DNA of 64,000 nt from Pachyseris speciosa (GCA_016490735.1 JAEMWC010000130.1:103501-167500), one strand, 5' to 3'. Positions 11,660-24,000 are shown, counted from the stretch's first letter. Notes: generated by a model from the letters alone, not told the origin. Numbers and translations are program-made.

Positions 11660-11962
11660 TCCTCTGAATAAAATGAGACACAGAGAGGTATTTTGGAGGA
11701 ATGCACTCTTGGAAACCAGCAAAATTTTACAAATACAAAGTAAGTGAAAGACGTGAAAAAAAACGTATTCACACGCTGCACTGCCGAGTACTTCGCGGTC
11801 TCCCAATGAACACGCTTTGATTTTGACAAAGTCGACCCAATTTGTTCTTCTCTTGCGTTTCTGCGGATCAACAGCCCCTTCAAAAGATTCTGGATGCAAT
11901 GATATACCCTTAACCTTGTTTGGCCCATTGCTACTACCGAAAATAACGCATTTATCTGGCAT
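11660..11962 (-). pseudogene. THAP zinc-finger domain remnant
   Basis: The frame starting at 11962 reads MPDKCVIFGSSN and later KRRTNWVDFVKIK, then AACEYVFF. This follows the THAP layout: an N-terminal MPxxC, a conserved tryptophan in a basic stretch, and a distal C..H pair. The second zinc cysteine appears replaced by serine in GSSN, and the expected histidine after the last cysteine is absent, so the finger should not bind zinc. The domain is a DNA-binding module of transposases and of host THAP proteins. It faces the acidic frame at 11066 tail to tail. Confidence 0.5.
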
Positions 11963-12020
11963 TCCGAAGCAATAACAGTTCCGAACAAGAAAGCAATCAA
12001 TGGCCTGGAATGACGTCACA

Positions 12021-12625
12021 AATTACACTATTCCCAGACCCTTTTCAATGATTCTGTGGTTCGGTCGTGTTTTCAAAAAGGGCTATTTTCACGCTATTTT
12101 AAAAATCATAAAAAAATCACGGTTTTAACCAAACTGAAGTAACAATTTTTGCGGTATGTTTCTTAGGTATATACAAATATCTATTAAAGCCAAAAACATT
12201 TTGTGGGGTTATAGGCACTTTAACTACTTGTGGTCAAGATGTCTTGTCCTCAGCACCAGTGTTTTGGTGTTCAATGAGTACTTCTTTTAAATTGTCACAA
12301 GTCACAGCAGCCTCGGAAGGACATGACACTTTGTTTCATCTTTAAATTCGTAAAATGTTAAGCAAACCGCTTTTCAAAGTAAAAGAGACGAAAGTATATT
12401 GGTATCGTCATTCATTTGTTGACCTCCAGAGCTAAGAGATGGCCCGTCATTGCAAAAGGCATGCTTCCTTGTTTTTTGAACTCTGTTTTGCCGCTGATAA
12501 TGAATTGCGGTGTTAGGGGCTTGCCCGGACGTGCATTATCGTGCTGGGCGATAATAAAGTTGATCTTTAAAGGGACAGTGTCATGGATTGTTAGTCAAAA
12601 AATTTGGAGAGCAAAGGAGACCTGT

Positions 12626-12626
<1 letters not shown>
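12021..12626. other. Non-coding stretch
   Basis: No gene is seen. The 'ttataggcactttaac' near 12223 looks like a transposon terminus, possibly the outer right end of the decayed element to the left, but I cannot find a left partner. Confidence 0.35.
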
Positions 12627-12667
<41 letters not shown>

Positions 12668-13880
12668 GGTTCTTATTAAGCGCATTTCTGTATCTCAATG
12701 CGCTTTACATCATGATAAGAAAAAGCCAAAATAAACTCTAGCCTATGTAACATATTATACATCAAACATTGTAACTTCTGAGCTTAAAAATCAATGGAAA
12801 AATTTCCTAAATAAAAACGTTATAAGTTCTGTCTTAAATGCAGCAACACTTTCTGCATTTTTGACATATTCTGGGATAGCGTTCCATAATTGAGGTGCTG
12901 CAGTAGAACACGCACGTCCTCCATATGTTTTGGATTTTATGGCTGGGGTGCGCATATTTTATAGCGAACGGGATGACGATCGTAGTGCTGTTGATGGCTG
13001 ATATTCCTTAATCAGAGGTTCTAGATATCCAGCAGATTGTCCATTCAAGATTTTATATGTGATAACAAGAATCTTAAAGTTAATCCTTGCTTCCACAGGT
13101 AGCCAGTGCAGGCTCTTTAATTTAGGTGTTATGTGGTCAAACCTGCGGGCTCCTGTTATCATTCGAGCTGCAGTATACTGAATTCTTTGTAACTTATCTC
13201 TCTGGTATTTTGGGATGTCATATAGGAAGCTATTGCAATAGTCGAGTCTGGAAATCACAAGGGAGTTCACCAACATTTTCAATCCATCGAAAGGGAGTAC
13301 TTTCGAATACGACCGATTGATCTTATGGCCTGACCTGGCTTTCTTACACATTTCGTTTATATGTTCAGTAAAAGACAAGGTTTTATCCATGAAGACACCC
13401 AAATTCTTGGCTTTTGTTTTCACTTCTACTGGGGTCTTAGCTAACGATAATTTTTCGTAGACTGTAGCTTGCTTGCTGAATCGCGATGTGAAATGTAATA
13501 TTTCAGTTTTTTTAGGGTTGCATTTTAACAATTTATGACGCCGTTCTTTCCGTGAATCAGAAAACAACTAAACGCTTCGAGTTCGTGCACATCTTCGCTC
13601 CGCATTTTGTTTCTGGATGACCAGTTATTCCATGTAAAAACATCATTGATGCATCCCCTTAGAACGTCGACTGAGTCAACGGAGTGTTTAGGATCGTCGA
13701 TGAGGATGTAGATTTGGGTGTCGTCCGCATGGAGTCGAGACTGTGGTTGCGTATAATATCTTGGAGAGGTGCCATATACAGAGTGAACACGAGCGGCCCA
13801 AGAATAGAGCCCTGAGGAACACCATACTCTAGACATCGTGGCGTAGATGTTGACGGAAAACGAAAAATAACGGTCACATT
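12627..13880 (-). mobile_element. L2/CR1-like LINE, 5'-truncated
   Basis: The minus strand encodes the C-terminal half of a non-LTR reverse transcriptase: YGVPQGSILGP at about 13820, the palm box HADDTQIY at about 13730, then SRLDYCNSFLYDIP and SLHWLPVEARI in a 202-codon frame (12959-13567), and a terminal LWNAIPEYVK tail near 12890. The 3' end 'gtaaagcgcattgagata' and an (ATT)n tail (12627-12667 on this strand) are typical of L2-type elements. The start lies beyond the usual EN domain, so it is 5'-truncated. A frameshift separates the two RT frames, and a ~95 bp foreign segment sits at 13529-13627. YADD is HADD here. Confidence 0.85.
13529..13627 (-). repeat. ~99 bp inverted duplication, arm 1
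   Basis: Inverted, essentially identical copy of 14077-14175, placed inside the LINE reading frame without closing it. A diverged third copy is at 17229-17304. Confidence 0.9.
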
Positions 13881-14076
13881 TTCTTCAAAACGGCTATATT
13901 AGCTCACGGAAACCATTCTTAAAAGATTTTGGTTGCACTTGGCCAAGGTGAAAATGGTGCCAACTTGAAAAAGTTGGGCCGACGTTTTCAAGTTTTCCCC
14001 CTCCATTCTAGATGCCGGACATTGGTAATAACTTATTGTGGCTCATTTCTTCTTTTAAAATTTACTTGATTTTATC

Positions 14077-14375
14077 TAACTGGTCATCCAGAAACAAAAT
14101 GCGGAGCGAAGATGTGCACGAACTCGAAGCGTTTAGTTGTTTTCTGATTCACGGAAAGAACGGCGTCATAAATTGTATTAATCAAACCTTCTTATAAGGA
14201 AACAGAATGGAAATAATTAAGCTTATTCAGTGCAAGGCGGCGTTGGTAGTCAAGGAAAATAACCTCTGTATAAAGCGAGAAATTATCTTGTAAGCCGAAT
14301 TGGCTGGAATGGGTGAGTTAAGATCTTCTTGATTCTTTCAGTGTCGAATTCTAGCTACAAAAGCATTGGTTGGAT
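14077..14375 (+). repeat. Repeat R, copy A, left part
   Basis: Matches the first half of 17229-17861 (from 'gaagatgtgcacgaactcgaagcg' to 'agctacaaaagc'). The copy is split by the foldback element at 14376-16115 and resumes at 16116. Its first 99 bp are the plus arm of the inverted duplication at 13529-13627. Confidence 0.85.
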
Positions 14376-16115
14376 GGGTGTCTAGAAAACGAAGACCGAA
14401 GACCGAAGACCCCCAGAAAACGAAGACCTAGAAAACGAAGACCCCTAGAAAACGAAGACCCCCTAGAAAACGAAGACCTAGAAAACGAAGGCCCCTAGAA
14501 AACGAAGACCAAGAAAACGAAGACCCCCTAGAAAACGAAGACCCCTAGAAAACGAAGACCTAGAAAACGAAGACCCCCAGAAAACGAAGACCTAGAAAAC
14601 GAAGACCCCTAGAAAACGAAGACCAAGAAAACGAAGACCCCCTAGAAAACGAAGACCAAGAAAACGAAGACCCCCTAGAAAACGAAGACCAAGAAAACGA
14701 AGACCCCCTAGAAAACGAAGACCAAGAAAACGAAGACCCCCTGGAAATTCTATCCGTTAGGCGAAAGATCGATGTCACAACATTTTGTTCGGTCATGTAG
14801 TGCGGAAACAACCTGATAAACGATAAATTTTATGGAAGTCGTGCCAGGCTGTTACAAAAAATAAGACCCTCAAGAAACGAACACCAAAACAATCGGCGAA
14901 ATTACTTCCAGCGTTGCGCGCCGTGTTGAGCTTTATTTGTCACTGCCTTCGGCTCCTGGTGGGCCGACTTTGCTTTGTTTTGTTTCGCGAAGGTTCCATA
15001 GCCCGAATATATCTAATCCCCAACTTTAAATCAAATCAAGCGACCCGAATAAAGATCTTATTTGACCTAATATTGCACCGCGGGAGTTGGAAACATGAAC
15101 TTCCGTAAAGTCGACATGATTTGACATCGTACCCGCTCTTGCAAACAAGAGGTCTTCTGTTATTTTTTCCGCCGAAACACCGCTATCAGCCTGTTGACCT
15201 TAGGCTTTGGAGCCATCACGCCGTGACGCGCAATCACGCGACTTGAACTTTAAATGTTGGCGTGACCTCCTGTCAAATAACGGCACCCAATCATTGGGGA
15301 GGTAAACGAAATAATCCAGGAGTATTATATGATTCCATTAAATGTCGTATTCAGTGCTAATTTTGCCGACGGTTTTGATCGGGGTCTTAGGATTCATGTC
15401 TTCGTTTTCTAGTCAAAAGAGGTCTTCGTTTTCTAGGGGGTCTTCGTTTTCTAGGTTGTTTCCGCACTACATGACCGAACAAAATGTTGTGACATCGATC
15501 TTTCGCCTAACGGATAGAATTTCCAGGGGGTCTTCGTTTTCTAGGGGGTCTTCGTTTTCTAGGGGTCTTCGTTTTCTTGGTCTTCGTTTTCTAGGGGGTC
15601 TTCGTTTTCTTGGTCTTCGTTTTCTAGGGGTCTTCGTTTTCTAGGTCTTCGTTTTCTAGAGGGCCTTCGTTTTCTAGGTCTTCGTTTTCTAGGGGGTCTT
15701 CGTTTTCTAGGGGTCTTCGTTTTCTTGGTCTTCGTTTTCTAGGGGGTCTTCGTTTTCTTGGTCTTCGTTTTCTAGGGGTCTTCGTTTTCTAGGTCTTCGT
15801 TTTCTAGGTCTTCGTTTTCTAGAGGGCCTTCGTTTTCTAGGTCTTCGTTTTCTAGGGGGTCTTCGTTTTCTAGGTCTTCGTTTTCTAGGGGTCTTCGTTT
15901 TCTAGGGGTCTTCGTTTTCTAGGTCTTCGTTTTCTAGGGGTCTTCGTTTTCTAGGGGTCTTCGTTTTCTAGGTCTTCGTTTTCTAGGGGTCTTCGTTTTC
16001 TAGGGGTCTTCGTTTTCTAGGTCTTCGTTTTCTAGGGGGTCTTCGTTTTCTTGGGGGTCTTCGTTTTCTAGGGGTCTTCGGTCTTCGGTCTTCGGTCTTC
16101 GTTTTCTAGACACCC
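14376..16115. mobile_element. Foldback transposon with minisatellite TIRs
   Basis: A 1740 bp element bounded by GGGTGTCTAGAAAACGAAGA and its exact inverse. Both arms are tandem arrays of a 13-17 bp unit (TCTTCGTTTTCTAGGGG and shorter variants), about 370 bp on the left and about 700 bp on the right in inverted orientation. Inside the arrays an inverted ~67 bp unique block (14746-14812 and 15457-15525) is shared, and a ~590 bp unique centre follows. Flanks TTGGTTGGAT (14366-14375) and TTGGCTGGAT (16116-16125) form a 9-10 bp target duplication with one mismatch. This is the architecture of Foldback-type elements. No transposase is encoded. Confidence 0.92.
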
Positions 16116-16426
16116 TTGGCTGGATCTATATATTAAAGCTGTAAATTTTGAAAAAGCGTTGTTACTATAAATCGGTTTAATACGTACAGAGATAAAATAA
16201 AATTCTCTTTTTGAAAACAATAAAGTGATGTTAAGTTTAGTTTAGAAAAATGCCTTTTTATTTCCTTTTAACCTCTTTCTAACGTAGTTTGTTGCAAGGA
16301 TTTTATTTGATTAGGAAATTTGTATTCCTCAAACAGGCGAAACCTTATGTCGAAGGCTAAAGGAAAACATATACACAAATGCAAGTGATAGAAAATATTT
16401 TAGTTGTTGCGTGTTGTTTTTCTCTC
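16116..16426 (+). repeat. Repeat R, copy A, right part
   Basis: Continuation of 14077-14375 after the foldback insertion, matching about 17553-17861, up to 'gcgtgttgtttttctctc'. Confidence 0.85.
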
Positions 16427-16983
16427 GCGTTCAGCGTAACTAAAATCAAAGCTTTGCTGGAGCCTATGCTTATTTTCTGTCTCGTGAAGCCTCTGCTAAA
16501 ATAGAATAGCTATAAATTTTTAAGATCTTACCGTTTAAAAGAGTTAGTTGACGATGTTCTTGCGAATGTTTAAGCTTACGAATAAATTATCAATTTTGAG
16601 TAAGAAAAAACATGTAAGATTTGCATGTTTTGCCCGCCTTGGTTCGCCATCGTTCACTTTAGATGACTGTTTTCTACTTTTTTCCTGAATTTGAATGGAC
16701 TGAAAGTTCTCGGTCGTTAAAGTCTCCAAGACGTATTATTTGTGGTATAAGTTGTTTTCCCTTATTTCCTGCACCAAATTCACGAACGGTTTATTCCGCC
16801 ATTTTGTTTGTTTTGAAAAATTTTATTCCGCGGTTAGTGAGTTAATCCACCTGGCTAGGTGTGTTAAATTTAACCGTTGGTTTATCAGTTAGGACAGTGC
16901 TAATCGTGCTCTGTGGAACAGAATCTAACCGAAGGATAAATTTTTATTCCTCGATTAGCTGGATTTATCCGTCGATTAGCGCT
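16427..16983. other. Non-coding stretch
   Basis: AT-rich sequence. 'cgattagc' and 'ggataaat' words accumulate towards 16980, leading into the palindrome. No gene is seen. Confidence 0.4.
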
Positions 16984-17033
16984 AATCGGCTTTCCAGGAA
17001 CAGGGGCCAGGCCAGGTTCCTGGAAAGCCGATT
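16984..17033. repeat. Perfect 18 bp palindrome arms
   Basis: AATCGGCTTTCCAGGAAC and its exact complement are separated by a 14-base GC-rich loop. It looks like two transposon termini placed head to head, since 'cgattaa' words flank both sides. Confidence 0.85.
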
Positions 17034-17228
17034 AAACTATCCCCCGATTAAGGGTTAATTCAAGATTAAATTTCTTAATCTCTGGATAACTAATCAGGGA
17101 ATAAAAAGGCGTTCCTCAAAGCAGATTTATCCTTCGATTAACTATCCCTCGATTAAACTTGAAATAAACCAGTCAGACCGGTTATCCACAAGCAAACGCG
17201 CGCGAAAATGACGATGCGTGGGAAAATT

Positions 17229-17861
17229 CGGAACGAAGATGTACACGAACTCGAAGCGTTTAGTTGTTTTCTGATTCACGGAAAGAACGGCGCGTCATAA
17301 ATTGTATTAATCAAACCTTCTTATTTTGTCATAGTTTAAGAAAAAAGGTACATTTTTGAACAAAGAAACTGTTACGATATTGTTCAGAGAAAGGAAACGG
17401 AATGGAAGCTTATTCAGTGTAAGGAGGCGTTGGTAGTCAAGGAAAATAACCTCTGTATGAAGCGAGAAATTAACTTGTAAACCGAACTGGCTGAAATGGG
17501 TCGAGTTAAGATCTTCTTGATTCTTTCAGTGTCGAATTCTAGCTACAAAAGCTTTGGTTGAATCTGTATATCAAAGCTGTAAATTTGAAACAGCGTTATT
17601 GATATAAATCGGTTGAATACGTAGAGAGATAAAATAAATTCTCTTTTTGAAAAAAATAAGGTGATGTTTAGTTATAGTTTTAAAAAATGACTTTTTATTT
17701 CCTTTTAACTTCTTTCTAATGCAGTTTGTTGCAAGAATTTTATTTGATTAAAAATTTGTATTCCTCAAACAGGCGAAACGTTATGTCGAAAGGTAAAGAA
17801 AAACATATACACAAATGCAAGTGATAGAAAATATTTTAGTCGTTGCGTGTTGTTTTTCTCT
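17229..17861 (+). repeat. Repeat R, copy B (uninterrupted)
   Basis: Uninterrupted copy of the repeat that is split at 14077-16426. It shows the empty site for the foldback element ('agctttggttgaatctg'). It carries about 70 extra bases near 17332-17404 compared with copy A. Confidence 0.85.
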
Positions 17862-20800
17862 CAAAAAGCCACCCAGCACAATGTACAGCCAGCTAGATAT
17901 GGGTAGTCAGGGAGATTAACACCACAGTGCAGAGAGGGCGCTTATCAGTTTTCTTAACAACAAGACTACAGGTGGAACTGACGAAAATGAAGAATAGGCA
18001 ATAGAAACGCGAAAAGGGAGAAGAGTCATGGTGCTGATTCAAGTTCCTGCTTTATGCCTCCGACAGTAGTATGCTTCTCTGCCACATTGTGCTTATGGCC
18101 TGTGTGACTGTGATATGTGTCCCCTAACCCTGTGTCGCTTGGATCGTTTTTCGTTCGCGATCTACGAAGTGCTAGTGCTAATATTTTGCTCAAAGACGGC
18201 TACCCCATTTGGGCCACGGTTGACAGGCGCTCCAATAAACAACTCTGGAAGAATTTAAGGAAGGGACAAAAGGGAAGTAAACGAGTGCCGAAATGTTTGA
18301 CCAGATTTCAGAAAATAACTTCACACTCTGATCGACTGCGTACGATCGAGAGAAATCGGAAGAAGGTAAACTGAGTCCATAAGGTATTTTCAAATTATTT
18401 TATTTCATAATCTAGGACCATCACCCTACAATAAATAGTGTGTTTTTATGACATAAAATGAGCACACCACATAGTGGTGGATTATCCGATAGAGCGCATC
18501 TCTTGCTATTGTACAGCTATAACGCGTTGCTGAAACTGTAACACAACTTTGTGTCTAGGCTAAGTTCATGTTTATCGTACTGTATTCACAGCAATTATTA
18601 AAAGAGTGAAGTTAACTATGGCCAGTCGGTGGAGTTACTTCAGTACATTTTTTGCGTATGAAGCTAATTCCATAACCAGAAATGTTCATCTCTAATCCGA
18701 TTGTAACGTGTTCAAGTGGTGAACAGTTTGTAACTCTTTCAAATGGTAAATTGTCCTCTTTGGAAGGCTGTTAACGCCCTTATTGCGCAAGCGCCACTTT
18801 TTCAGTAAGTGTTCCTTTCACATAAAAATTATTATGGTAGTAGGGCGCGAAATACAATCTTTACGATAACAATGACCGACAAACGAGTGAGAGATGAACA
18901 TATCTGTATGTAATGGTGGTGTGAATTTCTACTGTATTTCTGCACTTGCAAGCAAAATGAAACTAGTTTGATAAACCACACTTTTAACCATGCACTCTTA
19001 CTGGTTATTAAGACGACTTGTCTTTTTGTATTTTGATCTCAAATTGGTACGGATGCCACGAAAGCTATAATTACATAATTGCGATTTTCTACTGTATTTT
19101 GTACGCCATTACATGTTGGGTTAAAACAAAAACCAAATAATTATCAAAAGGAAATGCCGTCACGGGTCTTATGTGTCTAACTCGGTTATGAAGCGCTACG
19201 CCTCTTCTAAGAGGCGTGTCATAATATTTCATACATGTATCTTGTGTAGTGAATTCCGCACTTGGGTAATTATATCAGAGAACGTTTTGGCAAGTCTATC
19301 ATCTCTGACAAACTTAACACAGTCGTTTGCAATGCGGTCAATTTATCGAGTAACCGCGCGTACCGAAGCACGCACAACAGTCACGTAAAAGATTGAATAA
19401 ATTAAAAGGTCTCTCTGAGTGACTCAATCATCTCAGTCAAGGTGGAACAACTGCGTTGTAATAACGTGCCGAAAAATGTATCATTACCAAATGCTGACAC
19501 AGCAACAATATTCCAACTAATATCAATGGCTTATCGTCTATTTTTTTGTTCATTTGTTTATTTCATTTGGTCAAAATGTTTGTTTTGTTGTCTTCTCAAG
19601 GACTGTCAGGTTTGACTCGCTGCACATCCATGTTCTTTTTCTCCAAATAGAAACTCTGGGCTAGCCTGCGCAGCAGTCGTTTTTTTTTCTGAGAGAGAGT
19701 GAGACAAGTGACAAAATGAGCGCGAAAATAAACGGAAACAATTCACTCTCTTGCGGCGCTTTCCGAGAGGAGACGACTGATACAAGTAGTTCCTTGGACC
19801 ACCTGGACTTAAAGATTGATCGGCGCCCTTTTGGCAGGTACGCATAACGACTGGGCGTACGTATAAACGGACAGAAAGAAGCATGAGCCTAAGCAAACGA
19901 CGTAAAAGCAATAAGGCAAATCTTTAGTTTGTCTCGTGCTTTAGCTCATGCTTGAGTTTATGCCCTAAAATTCGGGATAAAGCAGTATTACTTAAGTCCC
20001 CACCATATCATATCACCATATCACCATATGCAAAAACTTGTTCAAAGGCTGCGCGCATTGCAGATGAGACGATCTTTTGTTTGCGCTTATAGCCCACGTA
20101 AAATCATTGTACTTATGCCTTCCGGCTTATGTTAAGCTTTGTTGCGTTGTACGTGTAGATCAATTCAAAGAAACATGGTCTCGTTAAAGTGTTCATTTGG
20201 TATGATAACCAAAATTGATTCCACTTGTCAGCTTTAAATGGAGCAGAAATCTTTTTTTAATTTACAGGAAAGCTATTTGTTGACAAAGGTGCCAACCCCT
20301 GAAGCAAAGTTCAACAGTCATTAAGCCTCTGGTTAGCACATCAATATAAGGGAATTTAAGGAATAGCAACAAGAACGCCGAAAAAAGAAAAGACCAAAGG
20401 TTTCACACGACGGTGAATTTTTCATTCTCTTAATGCTGTTCCGAACCGTTTACTTCCTGGGCGGTTGAACGCTTTGGAATAATTTTGAGTTAGTTTCTGT
20501 AAGGCTGATAAATATTTTAAAATGGCGTAGTCTTAAACTCCCTTATATCAATAGGTGGCATACACATAATTTATGCCAATTTTTCACTACAATAAATTTT
20601 CCCTAATTTAGGTGGTTTAAGTTCTTAGACAAAACTCCCAACTTAAGTTTACTACGTCATTCTCCAGAATAAACTGTAGTTCGTCCTCAGATAACTTGAT
20701 GGGATTTCGAATCCCTTGACATTAAAAGTCACGTGATAGTAGATGCGGCCAGATGTGGAAACATTTCAGTCCAGATAGCCCCGTCCATCTTTTGTCATCT

Positions 20801-20886
20801 GGCTCTGTTCCACTAAACAGGACGCTGGAATCCCAATCTGAAGTAATCTTTCCGCCGTCTTTAAATTTTCTGTTTTCCAGTGGAAT
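17862..20886. other. Mostly non-coding; one candidate exon
   Basis: A plus-strand frame of about 83 codons (18117-18366) runs to a possible donor site, AAG|GTAAAC, and contains GYPIWATVDRRSNKQLW followed by a very basic tail. A hydrophobic start (MLLCHIVLMACVTVICV, from 18071) sits just upstream but in another frame. This is only a weak exon candidate. The remainder shows MITE-like blocks (for example 'gggctagcctgcgcagcag' near 19658) and no gene. Confidence 0.25.
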
Positions 20887-21021
20887 TTAAACATACCTCT
20901 GTTCGACTTCGTCGTCCGTGGGTCTAAAAGGTTCGCATTTGTGTTTTTTGGTACCCCATTTTGTTGTCTTATACCAAGTACACGTGAGAAATTTGTCGCA
21001 TGGGCAATCCCTGAGACCAGG
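20887..21021 (-). CDS. Exon 4: second half of cysteine domain
   Basis: 44 codons plus TAA, after a strong acceptor (CTTTCCATTTCAG). It has four cysteines in GLRDCPCDKFLTC and KKHKC. It completes the ten-cysteine domain only when joined to exon 3 in phase 0. Confidence 0.82.
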   Translation of the reverse strand, partial: PGLRDCPCDKFLTCTWYKTTKWGTKKHKCEPFRPTDDEVEQRYV

Positions 21022-24000
21022 CTGAAATGGAAAGGAAGACAAATTTTAATTTCAAAAAACCTCAAACAGTCACTCGTTGCCTACATCCGTACAATACGAG
21101 GTCCCTACTCGTTATTCTTTTGTTGAATCAAATAAAAATTCTTTTGACAACTGTTCATCTACAGTGTATTGATACTATTGAGAAATCAGATACTAATCAG
21201 TCTTGCAAACGCGTTACTTTGGCTTCATTAGGTCATCAAATATAATTTCTTGAAATGACAACAAGTTGTTCCTATTATAGTTGAAAACTGAAAAGGAAAC
21301 ACCTTAAACCATAGGCATGTGTTTGTGGAGCTTTCCTATTAATAGCAGGTTTTGCCTGGTCCAGTACTCACCAATAGTACAGGTTTACATCTGTCGCCTT
21401 TTTGAGGTCTTCTCTTGCAAAACCCTTTTGTGCTACTGTATCTTATACAACATTCGTCCTTTTTGCAATCACTCCAATTTCGACATTTTCTTTTTGGGTA
21501 CCGCTGCAATGTCAAATGAATGAAGACAAATAATGAGCAGAGCTTACCAAAGAACAATCGTTCAGTGTATTGTTATAGTTATGTATTAAGGCCTGTTTCA
21601 AACATCGCGCTACTGCCGTGTCGAACTAAATTCAGGAATTAAATTCGACGTTAGCGCCGCAGTAGCGCGACGTTTGAAACCATTCGGTGCGGCATCTAGA
21701 ATTAAGTTCGACACGGCAATTAAATTCGACAGGGTGACTACACGGCAGTGGCACGGCATGGTTTCAAAAGTCGTACTACTGCCATGACGAACTGAATTCA
21801 TAAATTATAAATACAGTTTAAAAGCCAGCAAAACCGATCTGTTATGGTTTGACGCATGTTTACAGCAACAGCATTTAACTCGACTGAATTAACATGATTC
21901 GACGTTTGAAACCACTGCCGTGCTATAGTCGTGCCACTGCAGGGTCGAATTCAATTTAGTTCAACACGGCAGTAGCGCGACGTTTGAAACAGGCCTGTAC
22001 AGTTGTAACCTGACCGAAAACTGATTCCGTACATGCATATTGCTTATACCACACAGTGTAAGCCAAGATTTAAAACAAATCTGACAAATTGGAAATAAAA
22101 ACATGCAAAACAAGATGTCATTACATTTTATGGCTTAAAATAGAAAGCGAAAATTAATTTTGTCCTACAAAAATGTAATTGCCAAATATTTTTTTTCCTT
22201 CTAAAGCACTACCAATATCAAGGAAATTCCCGTCTCCTTTGAACTTTAAACCGTCATTTTGTAAATTTATCATGGAACAATATTGGATTTTTATTTATCT
22301 TTTAAAAGACTGATTTCTGTTGCATAGAGCAATGTATTATGAATGAAAATAATGTCAGGTGTTATTAATGCTTGTGCTATAGAACAACAATAACAACAAC
22401 TTTATTTTGCTCTTCTCTATCATAACAGATATATAAAATCAAACAAAGAAAGGAAAAACAGAACACTTGTATGTAACGATTTCAGTAGAACCTGGACACT
22501 GAAGTAACTGGAATGTTTCCAGCCTTAAGTCTATGAGTTAAAAGAGATCCTATAGCTGTTGCTACTATTGCTCTATAGCTGTTGCTACTATTGCTATTGC
22601 CATTACTATAAAAAATATTTGTGTTGTTATTGTTATTATTGTCAATCATTGTGTCCTTGGGAGGGTGACGAATCAAAACCCTAAAAACACCTTAATTACC
22701 TTCGAAGCTTTTCTAAGGAACAATAAGGGACGGCCGATACTGGGGAAAATTACTGACAAACTATTGAGGATCATTGAGCTAGCCGGCTATTTAATTAAAT
22801 TTGATTTACTTCTCAATGTTAACTCAGCGTTGACTTTTTTCGGATTCGCACTGTAAATCTAACATTAAGAATATTGCTTTTGTTAGTGATGCCGCGTAGT
22901 TGTATTTGTCAGTCAATATCTACGCGTGCGACGTTAACATGCTTCAAATATAGAATCAAATGTCGTCTATTCTAAGAGTTGTACTTACGCCTAAGGACAT
23001 TAGATCGGTATATACTGGCAGGATGGAAAACGTATTTAATACGACTTTCAAAACATGACTATATTTACTGAGATACCTGGGAGTGGTACCTAGTAACAAA
23101 TCGCTCCCCAACCATAAAATAAAATGGAGTCATTTCGAAATCCTAGCAACCAGCCGATCAGATATCCTTTGTAAAATAAAGGAGTCTCTATTGATCCGAG
23201 ACTTAATGCCTGCCTTTAGCTTTGTTATTTTCTCACTACTCAGTGAGACCGGTTTGTTATTCTATATTTACTAGTTTCCAGACATTTGTATGTATACAGA
23301 ATTTTTGTATATTAGATAATTTCACGTAATTAACGTCATTCAGCGTCCGCGTTACCTGTGTTTACATCTACATCTTCATCTACATCTACATTTATTAATT
23401 GTCCAACGCTTTCGCATCAAGTCAATATAAATTAAATAAATTACAATATCAGAAATACAATAATAGAAAAAAAACACTTGTAAATTATATATAGTAATAT
23501 ATTACAATTTCAAATGATAAAATTCTTTCTACACAACGGCTTTCATGCAAAAGAGTTGTAAAACGTATGGAATTACCATGTATAAATAGTATAAATTCTC
23601 CCCTATAAATTCTCCCCTATCTCTTTACAGTTAGCGATATACCTATATGATATACATTCATCAACCATACTAATTCTCCAATGAGAGTTGGTTTTTTATC
23701 GTTTTATGTTATATCTTTTTATTCCATTTGGCAAAACGTGAGTGAAACCATTGGTTGATTCAATGTCGGGCGGTTAAGGGTGGATTTAGCGTAGCGCCCG
23801 TTTTGGGGGGCGGAGGGACAGACGTGATAGTTACCGGAAGAAGTTTTAAATGATATTATGCCAGTGAACCTGCTTGTTTTTTGTTTGTATTTTACAAGTA
23901 CAAGGGTTAAAACCGCAAGCGTAATTTCCATTTTACTTGCTTTGCAATCAGGCGCTTATCAGCTTGCTACAAAATCTGTTATCTCAGTGTGTTCCTCGCC

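Larger units (their letters stand above)
10927..12020. mobile_element. Decayed THAP-bearing DNA transposon
   Basis: The borders carry near-perfect inverted repeats, GTGACGTCATTCCAGG-S-CATTG (10930-10951 and its complement at about 11997-12018). Inside are an acidic N-terminal frame on the plus strand (11066), a nested MITE (11143-11405) and a THAP-domain remnant on the minus strand (11660-11962), tail to tail. THAP domains are common in eukaryotic DNA transposon proteins. No DDE transposase domain is visible, so the remnant is non-autonomous or partly deleted, and its superfamily is not determined. Confidence 0.5.

Noticed and set aside
15342..15644. 100-codon open frame rich in SSFSRG
   Set aside because: It is a translation of the TCTTCGTTTTCTAGGGG array and has no other protein-like content; the same holds for the frame at 14560-14811.
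14376..16115. Regular short repeats resembling a CRISPR array
   Set aside because: Units are contiguous without unique spacers, arranged in two inverted arms with a target duplication; this is a eukaryotic foldback element.
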